Shown piece by piece: positions 41,584-49,911 of a stretch of 49,911 nucleotides of DNA. Location: the NCBI RefSeq assembly GCF_000336755.1, contig NZ_AOLK01000011.1, forward strand, positions 48,531 to 98,441, written 5' to 3'. The notes beneath the pieces were generated by a model. That model worked only from the letters and a program-made list of their open reading frames with translations. It made no database searches and was not told the DNA's origin. Source of the DNA: Haloferax elongans ATCC BAA-1513 (GTDB lineage: Archaea > Halobacteriota > Halobacteria > Halobacteriales > Haloferacaceae). Positions within the stretch are counted from its first letter, which is position 1. The number at the start of each line of letters is the position of its first letter. The translations under genes were made by a program, and so were the position numbers.

Positions 41584-41608
41584 ACCCGAAACCATCTCGA
41601 AGCCACGC

Positions 41609-42547
41609 TCAATCGTCGTGTAACCGCGTTCGCCGCCCTTCGACTGCTCGCCGCAACTCGCCGCGAATCGCCTCGCGTTTGAACAGGACGAACCCGGCGA
41701 AGATGAGCGCGAAGCCAGCCACCGTCGTCGCGGTCGGAATGCGCCTGAGGAAGACGAACTCCGCGAGCGCGGCGAAAAGTGGGATGACGTATTCGAGCAG
41801 GCTCACCTCGATGGGGCCGATTCGGTCGAGGAGCCAGAAGTAAAGGAGGAATCCACCCGCCCCCGCGACGACAGCGAGGTAGCCGGTGGCGACGAGTGCC
41901 GTCGCGGTCCACGACGCGTCGGCGGCCGACTCCCACGGGAGCGCCGCGCTCGTCACGTGGAGCGTGATGGCCCCGATGAGCATCATCCACGCCTGCACCG
42001 CGAGCAGTGACATCCCTGTCTCGCTGTCGTGGGTGAAGACGGCACCGAGCGCAAACGCGAGCGCCGACCCGAGGACGAGCACCGCGCCGACGAGGTTCGA
42101 GGACAGCAGATTCTCGGGGTTCGGGTTAGCGATGACGACGAGGCCGAGGAAGCCCAGTGTGAGTCCGACTGCACCGAGCGGGGTCAGTCGCTCTCTGGTG
42201 GACGTGAGTCGGGTGAGAGTCGGTGTCGCCAGTGGGATGATGCCGAGAAGGACGGAGGCAACAGAACCGGGGATGTACACCTGCCCCGAAAAGAGGAGCG
42301 CGTGGTGCGCGCCGATGCTGAACACTCCCCCGGCGAGGATGGGTTTCCACTCGCCGCGTGCGGTCGGGATGAATCGGTCGCCGCGGGCGACAGTGAACGC
42401 GAACAAGAGAACCGCCGCGATGTCGAACCTGACCGCCGCGAGGAACGCCGGCGGGACGAACCCGAGCGCAACGTCGGTTGCGAGAAACGCGCTTCCCCAG
42501 ACCGCAGCGAGGGCGAGAAAGGCGACGAGCGTACGGGTCCGACTCAT
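41609..42547 (-). CDS. EamA/DMT family transporter
   Basis: A 312-residue membrane protein with about ten helices made of two EamA repeats: VWGSAFLATDVALGFVPP and the second half beginning VGAVLVLGSALAFALGAVF. These are metabolite exporters or importers whose substrate cannot be inferred. The C-terminus is short and basic. It is convergent with thpR (25 bases). Confidence 0.88.
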   Translation of the reverse strand: MSRTRTLVAFLALAAVWGSAFLATDVALGFVPPAFLAAVRFDIAAVLLFAFTVARGDRFIPTARGEWKPILAGGVFSIGAHHALLFSGQVYIPGSVASVLLGIIPLATPTLTRLTSTRERLTPLGAVGLTLGFLGLVVIANPNPENLLSSNLVGAVLVLGSALAFALGAVFTHDSETGMSLLAVQAWMMLIGAITLHVTSAALPWESAADASWTATALVATGYLAVVAGAGGFLLYFWLLDRIGPIEVSLLEYVIPLFAALAEFVFLRRIPTATTVAGFALIFAGFVLFKREAIRGELRRAVEGRRTRLHDD

Positions 42548-42710
42548 TCGACTCGGGGTTTCTCACGGGCGGGGTTGAATGAGTCGGTTCCGGGTGTGTG
42601 CGCCGGTTTTGGAGTTGACCTCTCGCTATTCACACCGTGGTCCACCTTCACACACTGCTCAGACGCGAAGGAACAAGATTTTATGCGGAGGATTGGAACT
42701 GTAGGCCACT

Positions 42711-42863
42711 ATGGGTAAGAAGTCGAAGGCTAAGAAGAAGCGTCTGGCGAAGCTCGAACGCCAGAACAGTCGTGTCCCGGCGTGGGTCATGCTCAAGACC
42801 GACATGGAAGTCACGCGAAACCCCAAGCGTCGCAACTGGCGGCGAAGTAACACGGACGAGTAA
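42711..42863 (+). CDS. rpl39e: 50S ribosomal protein L39e
   Basis: A 50-residue very basic protein, [19 protein letters not shown] followed by [11 protein letters not shown] and a Arg-rich end, an unmistakable L39e. It is part of the polypeptide exit tunnel. It lacks the acidic surface of other proteins here. First gene of the cluster L39e-L31e-aIF6-L18Ae-prefoldin-FtsY; the stop is 3 bases before the L31e start. A TTTTATG box lies at 42679-42685. Confidence 0.95.
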   Translation: MGKKSKAKKKRLAKLERQNSRVPAWVMLKTDMEVTRNPKRRNWRRSNTDE

Positions 42864-42866
42864 GCC

Positions 42867-43145
42867 ATGAGCGCAAGCGATTTCGAGGAGCGAGTCGTCA
42901 CCGTCCCGCTCCGTGACGTGAAGGCTGTCCCGTCCCACGAGCGCGCAGGTCGCGCGATGAAGATCATTCGCGAACACCTCGCGAAGCACTTCAAGGTCGA
43001 CGCGGACGACGTCCGTCTCGACTCGGAAATCAACGAGGCAATCTGGGCGCACGGTCGGCAGTCGCCGCCGAGCAAGTTCCGCGTCCGTGCCGCTCGATTC
43101 GACGAAGACGGCGACGTTGTCGTCGAAGCCGAACCGGCAGAGTAA
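42867..43145 (+). CDS. rpl31e: 50S ribosomal protein L31e
   Basis: A 92-residue protein of the large subunit with the family pattern ERVVTVPLRDVKAVPSHERA and a C-terminal beta extension ending acidic. It lies near the exit tunnel. Start three bases after rpl39e; stop three bases before eif6. The unit is certainly co-transcribed. Confidence 0.95.
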   Translation: MSASDFEERVVTVPLRDVKAVPSHERAGRAMKIIREHLAKHFKVDADDVRLDSEINEAIWAHGRQSPPSKFRVRAARFDEDGDVVVEAEPAE

Positions 43146-43148
43146 ACG

Positions 43149-43814
43149 GTGCTCCGCGCCTCCTTCGCCGGTTCCTCGTACATCGGTGTCTTCGCCCGAG
43201 CGACCGACGACATCCTCATCGTCCGCCCGGACGCCGACGACTCGCTCGTCGATGACCTTTCGGACGAACTGGGCGTCCCGGCGCTGGCGACGACTGTCGG
43301 CGGGTCCGGCACCGTCGGTGCGTTAGCGACGGGTAACGAGAACGGACTCCTCGTGTCGAGTCGCGCGACGACCCGCGAACAGGAGGCACTCGCCGACGCC
43401 GCGGACCTCCCAGTCTACGAACTCCCCGGTCGCATCAACGCCGCCGGAAACGTCGTTCTCGCGAACGACTACGGCGCGTACGTCCATCCTGACCTCTCCG
43501 ACGAAGCCGTCTCGGCCGTCGAAGAGGCACTTGAGGTTCCCGTCGAACGCGGTGACCTCGCGGACGTTCGGACTGTGGGGACGGCTGCTGTCGCCAACAA
43601 TCGCGGCGTCCTCTGTCACCCCAAGTCCCGCGAACCGGAACTCGACGCGCTCGAAGACGTCCTCGACGTGCGAGCAGATATCGGTACGATAAACTACGGT
43701 GGACCGCTCGTCGGCTCCGGTCTCGTCGCCAACGACGAGAGCTACGTCGTCGGCGAGGACACGACCGGCCCCGAACTGGGCCGCATCGAAGACGCCCTCG
43801 GCTACATCGACTGA
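43149..43814 (+). CDS. eif6: Translation initiation factor aIF6
   Basis: A 221-residue pentein-fold protein that binds the large subunit and prevents premature association with the small subunit. The start is GTG at 43149. The five-fold pseudo-repeat is visible (e.g. [54 protein letters not shown]). Acidic and of typical length. Follows L31e by three bases; L18Ae starts 80 bases downstream. Confidence 0.95.
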   Translation: MLRASFAGSSYIGVFARATDDILIVRPDADDSLVDDLSDELGVPALATTVGGSGTVGALATGNENGLLVSSRATTREQEALADAADLPVYELPGRINAAGNVVLANDYGAYVHPDLSDEAVSAVEEALEVPVERGDLADVRTVGTAAVANNRGVLCHPKSREPELDALEDVLDVRADIGTINYGGPLVGSGLVANDESYVVGEDTTGPELGRIEDALGYID

Positions 43815-43894
43815 GGACGCGCGTCCGCCGATTCTTCGTTCTCTCGGCGACCCGAGTAGGAAGACTCTTCCCGCTCGCCGCCAGAATCACGGCC

Positions 43895-44071
43895 ATGAGC
43901 CAGTTCACTATCAGCGGTACGTTCACCAGCCGAGGTGTCACACACAACTTCACGAAAGTTGTCGACGCACCGAACGAGAACGTCGCACGAGAGTTCGCCT
44001 ACTCGCTCATCGGGAGCGAACACGGCATCAAACGTACGAAGGTCTCCCTCTCTGAGGTGTCCGCAGCATGA
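43895..44071 (+). CDS. rpl18a: 50S ribosomal protein L18Ae (LX)
   Basis: A 58-residue protein, [17 protein letters not shown] to EVSAA, the archaeal LX/L18Ae. It binds 23S rRNA and is absent from bacteria. It overlaps the next gene (prefoldin alpha) by four bases (ATGA), so its translation is coupled. Confidence 0.93.
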   Translation: MSQFTISGTFTSRGVTHNFTKVVDAPNENVAREFAYSLIGSEHGIKRTKVSLSEVSAA

Positions 44072-44538
44072 TGGGCGGTGGTCAGCAGCAACTCCAACAG
44101 CTTTCCCAAGAGCTGCAGGCCATCGACGAAGAAATCGAATCGCTCGAAGGTGAAATCGACGACCTGACGACCGAGAAGCAGGAAATCGACGAGGCTATCG
44201 AAGCAATCGAGACGCTCGAAACCGGCTCGACGGTGCAGGTCCCGCTCGGCGGCGACGCGTACCTCCGCGCCGAAGTGCAGGACATCGACGAAATCATCGT
44301 CTCCCTCGGCGGCAACTACGCGGCCGAACAGAGCCAGGGCGACGCCGTCGAATCCCTGAAGCGCAAGCAGGACCTCCTCGACGAGAACATCGCCACCATC
44401 CGCGGCGAAATCGAGGAACTCGAAGAAGAGAGCGAGGAAATCGAACAGCAGGCGATGGAAGCCCAACAGCAGATGCAGCAACAGCAGATGCAGCAGATGC
44501 AGCAGATGCAGGGCGAAGACGGCGACGACGACGAGTAA
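44068..44538 (+). CDS. pfdA: Prefoldin alpha subunit
   Basis: A 156-residue chaperone subunit that captures nascent chains for the thermosome. Two coiled-coil helices (roughly 3-50 and 90-135) flank a beta hairpin ([19 protein letters not shown]). The C-terminus is Gln/Met-rich with QMQQ repeats ending in EDGDDDE. It follows rpl18a with four bases overlapping. Genes for ribosome, prefoldin and FtsY here are one functional unit. Confidence 0.93.
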   Translation: MMGGGQQQLQQLSQELQAIDEEIESLEGEIDDLTTEKQEIDEAIEAIETLETGSTVQVPLGGDAYLRAEVQDIDEIIVSLGGNYAAEQSQGDAVESLKRKQDLLDENIATIRGEIEELEEESEEIEQQAMEAQQQMQQQQMQQMQQMQGEDGDDDE

Positions 44539-44560
44539 GCGACTCCCCCTTTCAATTTAG

Positions 44561-45868
44561 ATGTTCGACGGACTGAAAAAGAAACTCGACCGCTTCCGAA
44601 AAGACGTCGAAGACACCGCCGAAGAGAAAGCCGAAGCAGCCGCTGCCGAGGCCGACGACGACGCGGTGACCGACGCCGAGTCCCCCGCCGACGACTCGGA
44701 AGCGGCCGAGCCTGCGGCTGTCGAATCCGACAGTGAGGAGACAGCCGCCTCGACCTCCGACACCCCCGAACCGGCACCCGAACCGTCCGACGAAGCCCAA
44801 TCCGAGACGACCCCAGCCGACGCGGGTGACTCGGGAGATGCCTCGGCGGACACAACTGACGCGGCGAGCGAGTCGGCTGATGCCGACGCCGCAGCGGACG
44901 CAGACGAGCCTGAATCGCTCGCGTCCGACGCCGCGAAGGCCGCGCTGGCCGAGCAGGAAGCAGACGACTCGTCGAGTGCGGGTCGCCTGAAGCGCGCCGC
45001 CGCGTTCGCCACGGGGAAGGTCGTCATCGAGGAAGAAGACCTCGAAGACCCGCTGTGGGAACTCGAAATGGCGCTTCTCCAGAGCGACGTGGAGATGCAA
45101 GTCGCAGAGGAGATTCTCGACACCATCCGCGACAAACTCGTCGGCGAGACGCGAAAGCAGGTCCAGAGCACGGGCCAACTCGTCGAAGAGGCGCTCCACG
45201 ACGCGCTCTACGAGGTCATCAGCGTCGGCCAGTTCGACTTCGACAAGCGCATCCAGGAGGCGGACAAGCCGGTCACGCTCATCTTCACCGGCATCAACGG
45301 CGTCGGGAAGACGACCACTATCGCCAAACTCGCGCGGTACTTCGAAAAACAGGGTCTCTCGACGGTGCTCGCCAACGGAGACACCTACCGCGCCGGGGCG
45401 AACGAGCAGATTCAAGAGCACGCCGACGCGCTCGACAAGAAACTCATCGCCCACGAGCAGGGCGGTGACCCGGCGGCGGTCATCTACGACGCCGTCGAGT
45501 ACGCCGAAGCACACGACATCGACGTCGTCCTCGGCGACACTGCAGGTCGGCTGCACACCTCGAACGACCTGATGGCGCAGTTGGAGAAAATCGACCGCGT
45601 CGTCGGCCCGGACCTCACCATCTTCGTGGACGAGGCCGTGGCCGGACAGGACGCCGTCGAGCGCTCCCGGAAGTTCAACGAGGCGGCGGCCATCGACGGG
45701 GCCATCCTCACGAAGGCCGACGCGGACTCCAACGGCGGGGCCGCAATCTCTATCGCCTACGTCACGGGCAAGCCAATCTTGTTCCTCGGTGTCGGACAAG
45801 GGTACGACCACCTCGAACGGTTCGACCCCGAAGCGATGGTCGAGCGACTCCTCGGCGAAGACGAGTAA
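44561..45868 (+). CDS. ftsY: Signal recognition particle receptor FtsY
   Basis: A 435-residue GTPase that docks SRP-ribosome complexes to the membrane. A long acidic, Ala-rich A-domain (about 20-130) is followed by the NG domain with GINGVGKTTTIAKL (P-loop), DTYRAGANEQ, DTAGRLHT (G3) and TKADADSNGG (G4). The acidic domain is a haloarchaeal trait. It starts 22 bases after the prefoldin stop and converges with the surface-protein gene. Confidence 0.95.
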   Translation: MFDGLKKKLDRFRKDVEDTAEEKAEAAAAEADDDAVTDAESPADDSEAAEPAAVESDSEETAASTSDTPEPAPEPSDEAQSETTPADAGDSGDASADTTDAASESADADAAADADEPESLASDAAKAALAEQEADDSSSAGRLKRAAAFATGKVVIEEEDLEDPLWELEMALLQSDVEMQVAEEILDTIRDKLVGETRKQVQSTGQLVEEALHDALYEVISVGQFDFDKRIQEADKPVTLIFTGINGVGKTTTIAKLARYFEKQGLSTVLANGDTYRAGANEQIQEHADALDKKLIAHEQGGDPAAVIYDAVEYAEAHDIDVVLGDTAGRLHTSNDLMAQLEKIDRVVGPDLTIFVDEAVAGQDAVERSRKFNEAAAIDGAILTKADADSNGGAAISIAYVTGKPILFLGVGQGYDHLERFDPEAMVERLLGEDE

Positions 45869-45907
45869 GCGCTCGAAACCCACACTGCGGGACGGTCCGT
45901 CGACCGT

Positions 45908-48900
45908 CTACGACCCTTTCTGACGACGAGTTCGAACGCGTGCGATAACCGCGAGCATGGCGACCGCTCCGACCGCGACGACCACGCCAAACCCGGGCGT
46001 GTCGGTCGCTGTCGCCGACTGCTTGGCTGTCGATTCCTCGGATGGTGCGCTCGATTCTGACTGTCCCGACTGTCCCGACTCGGTACTGTCCCCATCTGCT
46101 TGCGTCGAATTCGATGTCGAGGTTGGGGTCGCCGTCTCTGTTGCGGACTGGCCGTCGCTTCGAACGGTTACGGTCCCGGCGGAGACGCCATCGACGGAGA
46201 CGTTCGTCACGCCGCCGTGGTCTAGCGTCACGTTGACACTGACGGTCGCTCGCTCGCCCGCGTCGAGTGTCACATCGCGCGTCCCAACAACTGCTCCGTT
46301 CGCCGTCACCGCGACAGTCTTTTTCACGCCGAAGCCGCGTGGGTTCGAGAGCTCGGCCGACACCGTCAGCGGTTGGTCAGTCGAGACGCTCGGCCGAGAG
46401 AGGGTTGCGCCGTCGACCGAGAGCAGAGTGTCGGAGTCGACGCCGACGACGAATCGCGAGAGGCCGGGCGAGTTCGCTTGGAGGGTGTGTGTCCCACCGT
46501 CCCGGCGCTCGACGGCGGTCTCGACGCGATTCCACGTGCCGTCGTGGTACCGGTACAGTGAGAGTTCGTCCGCATCGACGCCGAGGCGCTCGAGTCGGTC
46601 TGCGTCGAGGTCGACCGTGAACGCGGCCGCGTCGATGGTCGAATCACTGATTTCGTGGTCGACGCGAAGCGACCCGAAGACGACGCCGTCGAACTGGGCT
46701 GTCGGGTCGTCGGCCGACGCGTCAGCAGCGGGGTTGTCAGTCGACGCGTCAGCACCGCTTCCGGCCGTCACGTCGACTACCTCGCCGGGGTCCGCCGCGT
46801 CGAGAAGAGGCGAGTCGCCCGCGACAGAGAGCGAGTAGTTGCCTTCGTGTGTCGTCGTGACCGAGAGTCGCGTCAGGTTCATCCCGTCGGTCGCGACCTC
46901 GCCGCCGAAGTCGACCGCGACTGGTTCGTTTCGTGCGGGGTTCCCGACCGAGACGTTCGTGGCGCGCCCGTCAGTCGTGGCGTTCTCGACGCGAACGACA
47001 GTCGCCGGTTGGGTGCGGTCGTCCGAACTGGAGCGCTCCGAATCTCCGTCGGTACTCCCGCCACCGCTCGACCCACCGTCGTCGGCCGATTCACTCCCGT
47101 CCGACCCGCCTGCACCGTCGCCGCTATCGTCTCCACCACTCCCACCGCCGTCGCCGCTCCCGCCACCACTGCTGCCATCGACTTCCACTGAGACGGTGTT
47201 AGACTGCACTACGCCGCCGTTTCCGAGGGTATCCTCGACGACGAGCGTCGCGGACTGTGTGCCGGCCGACGCACTCCCTCCGACACTCACAGTCGTCTCG
47301 TAGGTGTCGTCGCCGTCGCCGTCGGTCAAGTCGACCGGAGAGCCGACGCCGAAGTCCGAGAGGAACACCGTCACGGAATCGACGCTGGTCGTCGCGTCCG
47401 CGACGGTGACGCTGACTGTGACCGTATCGCCGACACCGACTGCGCCGTCACCGTCTGTCACGTCCGTGAGTGAGAGCCCGCTCGTCGCCGGTGGCGTCGT
47501 ATCGAGTGTCAGCGTGCCAGTCGTGGCGGTCTGTGCGGTCCCGCCGGAGTCGTTCGCCGTGACGCTGACAGATTGGCTGCCGTCGGTTTCGACGCCGGGT
47601 TCGTCGACGACGAGCGTCGCTTCGTAGGTCCCGTCGCTGTCACCGTCCGTGAGGGCGACCGCCGAGCCAGCGCCGAACGCGGAGGCGTCGGCGACGACGG
47701 ACGATACTGACGAGGTCGCATCCGAGACAGTCGCGGAGACGACGAGTTCGTCCCCGTCGCTCACGGTGCCATCGCTGTCTGTCGCGTCGGTTATCGAGAC
47801 GCCGGAGAGCGACGGCGCTGCGGTGTCGACGGTCAGTTGTGTCGTGGTGGCGGTCTGCGTGTTGCCCTGCCCGTCGGTCGCCTGAACCGTGACGTCGTGG
47901 GCACCGTCAGACGAGACACCGGCCTCGTCGACGGTAATGGTAGCCGTGTAGGTGTCGTCGTTGTCGGCGTCCGAGAGCGTGACCGTCGAGCCAGCGCCGA
48001 ACGCGGAGGCGTCGGCGACGACGGTCGAGACGGTCGTGAGGTCGGTTACATCGGCCGAGATAGTGACTGCGCTCCCGTTCGCAACGACGCCGTTTCCGTC
48101 AGTCGCGTCGGTGAGGATGGTGTTCGAGAGGCCCGGTGGTGTCGTGTCGAGGGTCGGTCCGCTGACTGCTTTCGTCCCTTCGTTGTCGGCGGTATCGACT
48201 GCAGCGAACGTGATGCTCTGTGCGCCGTCGGTCGTTCCCGACTCGGAGACGGTCACTGTCGCGCCGTACTCACCGTCGCCGTTGGGGTCCGAAAGCGAGA
48301 CTGCTGACCCGGCACCGAACGCCGAGGCGTCTGCGGTCACACCCGACAGCGCCGTGTCGTCGGCGACGGTCACGTTGAGCGTGAGTTGGTCGCCGCCGTC
48401 GACAGCGCCGTCCCCGTCGGTCGCGTCAGTCACGGAACTGTTCGAGAGGACCGGAGTGGTCGTGTCGAGCGTTATCTCTTTGGTCGTATCAGACCGGGTG
48501 TTCGACCCGGCGTCGGCGACGGTGACGCTGACAGTGTGATTCCCGTCTGCCGCGGCGTTCGCGCCGTCGACGGTGGCAGTCGCCTCGTAGGTATCGCCCG
48601 AGGAGTGACTCAGCGTGACTGCCGCGCCGAGTCCGAAGTCGGTCAGGTCGGCCGTCACCGTCCCGATGCTGCTTTCTCCGTCCGAGACGGTCGCCGTCAC
48701 CGTGAGGTCGTCGCCGTCGCCGACGACCCGGTCGCCGTCGTCGTCGAGGCTCACGTCCGAAATGGTCGGCTTCACGGTATCGACGGTCAGGCTCCCAGTT
48801 CCGGCCGTTTGGGTTCGCCCCTGCGCGTCCTCGGCGGCGACCGTGAGCGATTGCGACCCGAGTGTCGCGTTGCCGCCATCGACGGTGATGGTTGCCTCGT

Positions 48901-49911
48901 ATCGGTCGCCGCCGCTGTTGGTGAGAGTGACGGCCGACCCTGCACCGAACGCGGAGGCGTCGGCGGTGACGTTCTGAATCGTCGTCGCGTCGGTCACGTT
49001 CGCGGAGAGTGTCACGCTGTCGCCGTCGGCGACGACACCGTTTCCGTTGGTTGCGTCTGTCAGCGTCGCGTTCGTCACGACCGGCGCGTCCGTGTCGAGC
49101 GTGAGGTCGCCCGCAGACTGGTTTCGGTCGTTTCCGGCCGCGTCGGTCGCGCGCACGACGACCGAATGCGTGCCGTCTGCGGCCGCGCTGGCATCGTCGA
49201 CCGAGGCCGTCGTGTTGTAGGTGTCGCCCGTGACGTGTGTGAGTTCCACGACACCGGCACCGAACGCCGAGAGGTTCGCGGTGACGTTGACGACGCCGCT
49301 CGTCGCATCCGAGACGGTCGCTGTGACGCGAATCGACTCGCCGTCGCCGACGACGCCGTCACCGTTGGCGATGTCTTCGACGGTCGGCGAGAACGACCCG
49401 GGCCGGGCCGCATCGAGCGTGAGTTCGCCCGTCGTGACAGTCACGTCGTTCCCGTGGCCGTCGTCCGCAACGACTTCGACCGAGTGGTTTCCGTCTGCGG
49501 CTGCGCTGGCGTCGTCGACCGGGACGGTGGCGTCGTAGGTGTCGTCGCCGTCGCCGTCGGTGAGCGAGACGGCGGTTCCAGCGCCGAACGCCGAGATATT
49601 CGCCGTGACTGAACTGACCGCAGTCGCGTCGGTTACGTCCACGCTGACAGTCACGCTGTCGCCGTCGGTCACGAGTCGGTCGCCGTCGTCTGAGATGGTC
49701 GCGCCGGTCGCACTCGGTGCGGTCGTGTCGAGCGTCAGGTTTGCAGTCGTTGCGGACGCGCGCTTCGTCTTTTCGTCGGTCGCGGTGACTTCGACCGAGT
49801 GGTTTCCGTCTGCAGCTGCGCTGGCGTCGTCAACCGCGACGGTGGCGTCGTAGGTGTCGTCGCCGTCGCCGTCGGTGAGCGAGACGGCGGTTCCAGCGCC
49901 GAACGCCGAGA
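45908..49911 (-). CDS. Giant surface protein with Ig-like repeats and PGF-CTERM anchor (5' end outside window)
   Basis: The frame is open from base 49911 to the TAG at 45908-45910, so over 1,330 residues are visible and the N-terminus is missing. From the N-terminal side: at least eight Ig-like repeats of about 100-105 residues, each with TLDTTxP, DATDGDG and SAFGAGSAV-type motifs; a Gly/Ser/Asp-rich linker (about 47000-47175); a PGF-pre-PGF domain; a CARDB-like domain (about 46165-46430); a Ser/Thr-rich linker; and a final PGF motif (45989-45997) plus helix and basic tail, the archaeosortase ArtA signal for lipid anchoring. Function is probably adhesion or cell-wall contact. It converges with ftsY 39 bases away. 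Confidence 0.85.
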   Translation of the reverse strand, partial: SAFGAGTAVSLTDGDGDDTYDATVAVDDASAAADGNHSVEVTATDEKTKRASATTANLTLDTTAPSATGATISDDGDRLVTDGDSVTVSVDVTDATAVSSVTANISAFGAGTAVSLTDGDGDDTYDATVPVDDASAAADGNHSVEVVADDGHGNDVTVTTGELTLDAARPGSFSPTVEDIANGDGVVGDGESIRVTATVSDATSGVVNVTANLSAFGAGVVELTHVTGDTYNTTASVDDASAAADGTHSVVVRATDAAGNDRNQSAGDLTLDTDAPVVTNATLTDATNGNGVVADGDSVTLSANVTDATTIQNVTADASAFGAGSAVTLTNSGGDRYEATITVDGGNATLGSQSLTVAAEDAQGRTQTAGTGSLTVDTVKPTISDVSLDDDGDRVVGDGDDLTVTATVSDGESSIGTVTADLTDFGLGAAVTLSHSSGDTYEATATVDGANAAADGNHTVSVTVADAGSNTRSDTTKEITLDTTTPVLSNSSVTDATDGDGAVDGGDQLTLNVTVADDTALSGVTADASAFGAGSAVSLSDPNGDGEYGATVTVSESGTTDGAQSITFAAVDTADNEGTKAVSGPTLDTTPPGLSNTILTDATDGNGVVANGSAVTISADVTDLTTVSTVVADASAFGAGSTVTLSDADNDDTYTATITVDEAGVSSDGAHDVTVQATDGQGNTQTATTTQLTVDTAAPSLSGVSITDATDSDGTVSDGDELVVSATVSDATSSVSSVVADASAFGAGSAVALTDGDSDGTYEATLVVDEPGVETDGSQSVSVTANDSGGTAQTATTGTLTLDTTPPATSGLSLTDVTDGDGAVGVGDTVTVSVTVADATTSVDSVTVFLSDFGVGSPVDLTDGDGDDTYETTVSVGGSASAGTQSATLVVEDTLGNGGVVQSNTVSVEVDGSSGGGSGDGGGSGGDDSGDGAGGSDGSESADDGGSSGGGSTDGDSERSSSDDRTQPATVVRVENATTDGRATNVSVGNPARNEPVAVDFGGEVATDGMNLTRLSVTTTHEGNYSLSVAGDSPLLDAADPGEVVDVTAGSGADASTDNPAADASADDPTAQFDGVVFGSLRVDHEISDSTIDAAAFTVDLDADRLERLGVDADELSLYRYHDGTWNRVETAVERRDGGTHTLQANSPGLSRFVVGVDSDTLLSVDGATLSRPSVSTDQPLTVSAELSNPRGFGVKKTVAVTANGAVVGTRDVTLDAGERATVSVNVTLDHGGVTNVSVDGVSAGTVTVRSDGQSATETATPTSTSNSTQADGDSTESGQSGQSESSAPSEESTAKQSATATDTPGFGVVVAVGAVAMLAVIARVRTRRQKGS
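47180..49911 (-). repeat. Array of Ig-like repeats in the surface protein
   Basis: Repeat units of about 95-105 codons share TLDTTxP, DATDGDG, SAFGAG and DGxQSV motifs. At the edge, 49472-49596 matches 49787-49911 at 122 of 125 bases, an offset of 315 bases (105 codons). The nearly identical units suggest recent duplication or gene conversion, which would also hamper assembly. Confidence 0.8.

Noticed and set aside
49539-49853. Plus-strand frames in the surface-protein repeat region
   Set aside because: They are repeated because the minus-strand coding repeat is repeated; composition is Val/Ser-rich without gene features.

Overview
The window is chromosomal DNA from a halophilic archaeon, most likely Haloferax or a close relative. 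The evidence is the high GC coding sequence, strongly acidic proteins, mostly leaderless genes with a TATA-like box about 27 bases before the start codon, archaeal-type information genes (RadA, aIF6, L39e, L31e, L18Ae, prefoldin alpha, FtsY, NMD3-like), many small haloarchaea-specific proteins, and a cell-surface protein with a PGF-CTERM tail. I see no transposase, integrase, CRISPR array, rRNA or tRNA.

Layout. 1-546: a 114-bp tandem repeat cut by the window edge, then an AT-richer spacer with two perfect palindromes. 0.5-9.5 kb: PEPCK homologue, PRC-barrel/zinc-ribbon protein, ketopantoate reductase, a sulfatase-like phosphohydrolase without the formylglycine motif, a NifU-like scaffold, DoxX (with a possible 20-codon upstream ORF), PPK2 polyphosphate kinase and a RecJ-like DHH nuclease. 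9.7-13.7 kb: operon hemC - uroporphyrinogen methyltransferase - hemD - MFS transporter. 13.7-20.4 kb: small membrane proteins, a GyrI-like protein, hemL, a CPBP protease, amtB-glnK and hemB. 20.5-26.9 kb: DedA, several small zinc or DUF proteins, a PHP phosphoesterase, DUF5789, DUF5784-like and DUF5786 proteins, an SDR protein and a YkgJ cysteine-cluster protein. 26.7-34.1 kb: a zinc-finger miniprotein, an XPD/DinG-type iron-sulfur helicase with a disordered tail, a 28-residue membrane microprotein, the NMD3-like protein, a phosphoribosyltransferase, an epimerase, HtpX and PspAB. 34.3-39.5 kb: radA, sufU - mechanosensitive channel - sufS, a histidine kinase. 39.2-42.5 kb: DUF424-TPR pair, histidine phosphatase, 2',3'-cyclic phosphodiesterase, EamA transporter. 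42.7-45.9 kb: the archaeal cluster rpl39e-rpl31e-eif6-rpl18a-pfdA-ftsY. 45.9 kb to the end: the C-terminal 1,330 or so residues of a giant Ig-like-repeat surface protein.

How the genes work together. hemL, hemB, hemC and hemD give the route from glutamate semialdehyde to uroporphyrinogen III, and the methyltransferase feeds precorrin-2 and siroheme, the precursor of heme in the archaeal Ahb pathway. SufU and SufS supply sulfur for Fe-S clusters, which the helicase probably needs. Amt and GlnK form the ammonium uptake and sensing pair. HtpX and PspAB point to membrane quality control. The ribosomal protein-prefoldin-FtsY cluster couples ribosome assembly, chaperoning and membrane targeting. 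The least expected observations are a four-cysteine motif inside HemL, a charged insertion of about 55 residues in HemC, the missing nucleophile motif in the sulfatase, degenerate active-site loops in the PEPCK homologue, and near-identical repeats in the surface protein.
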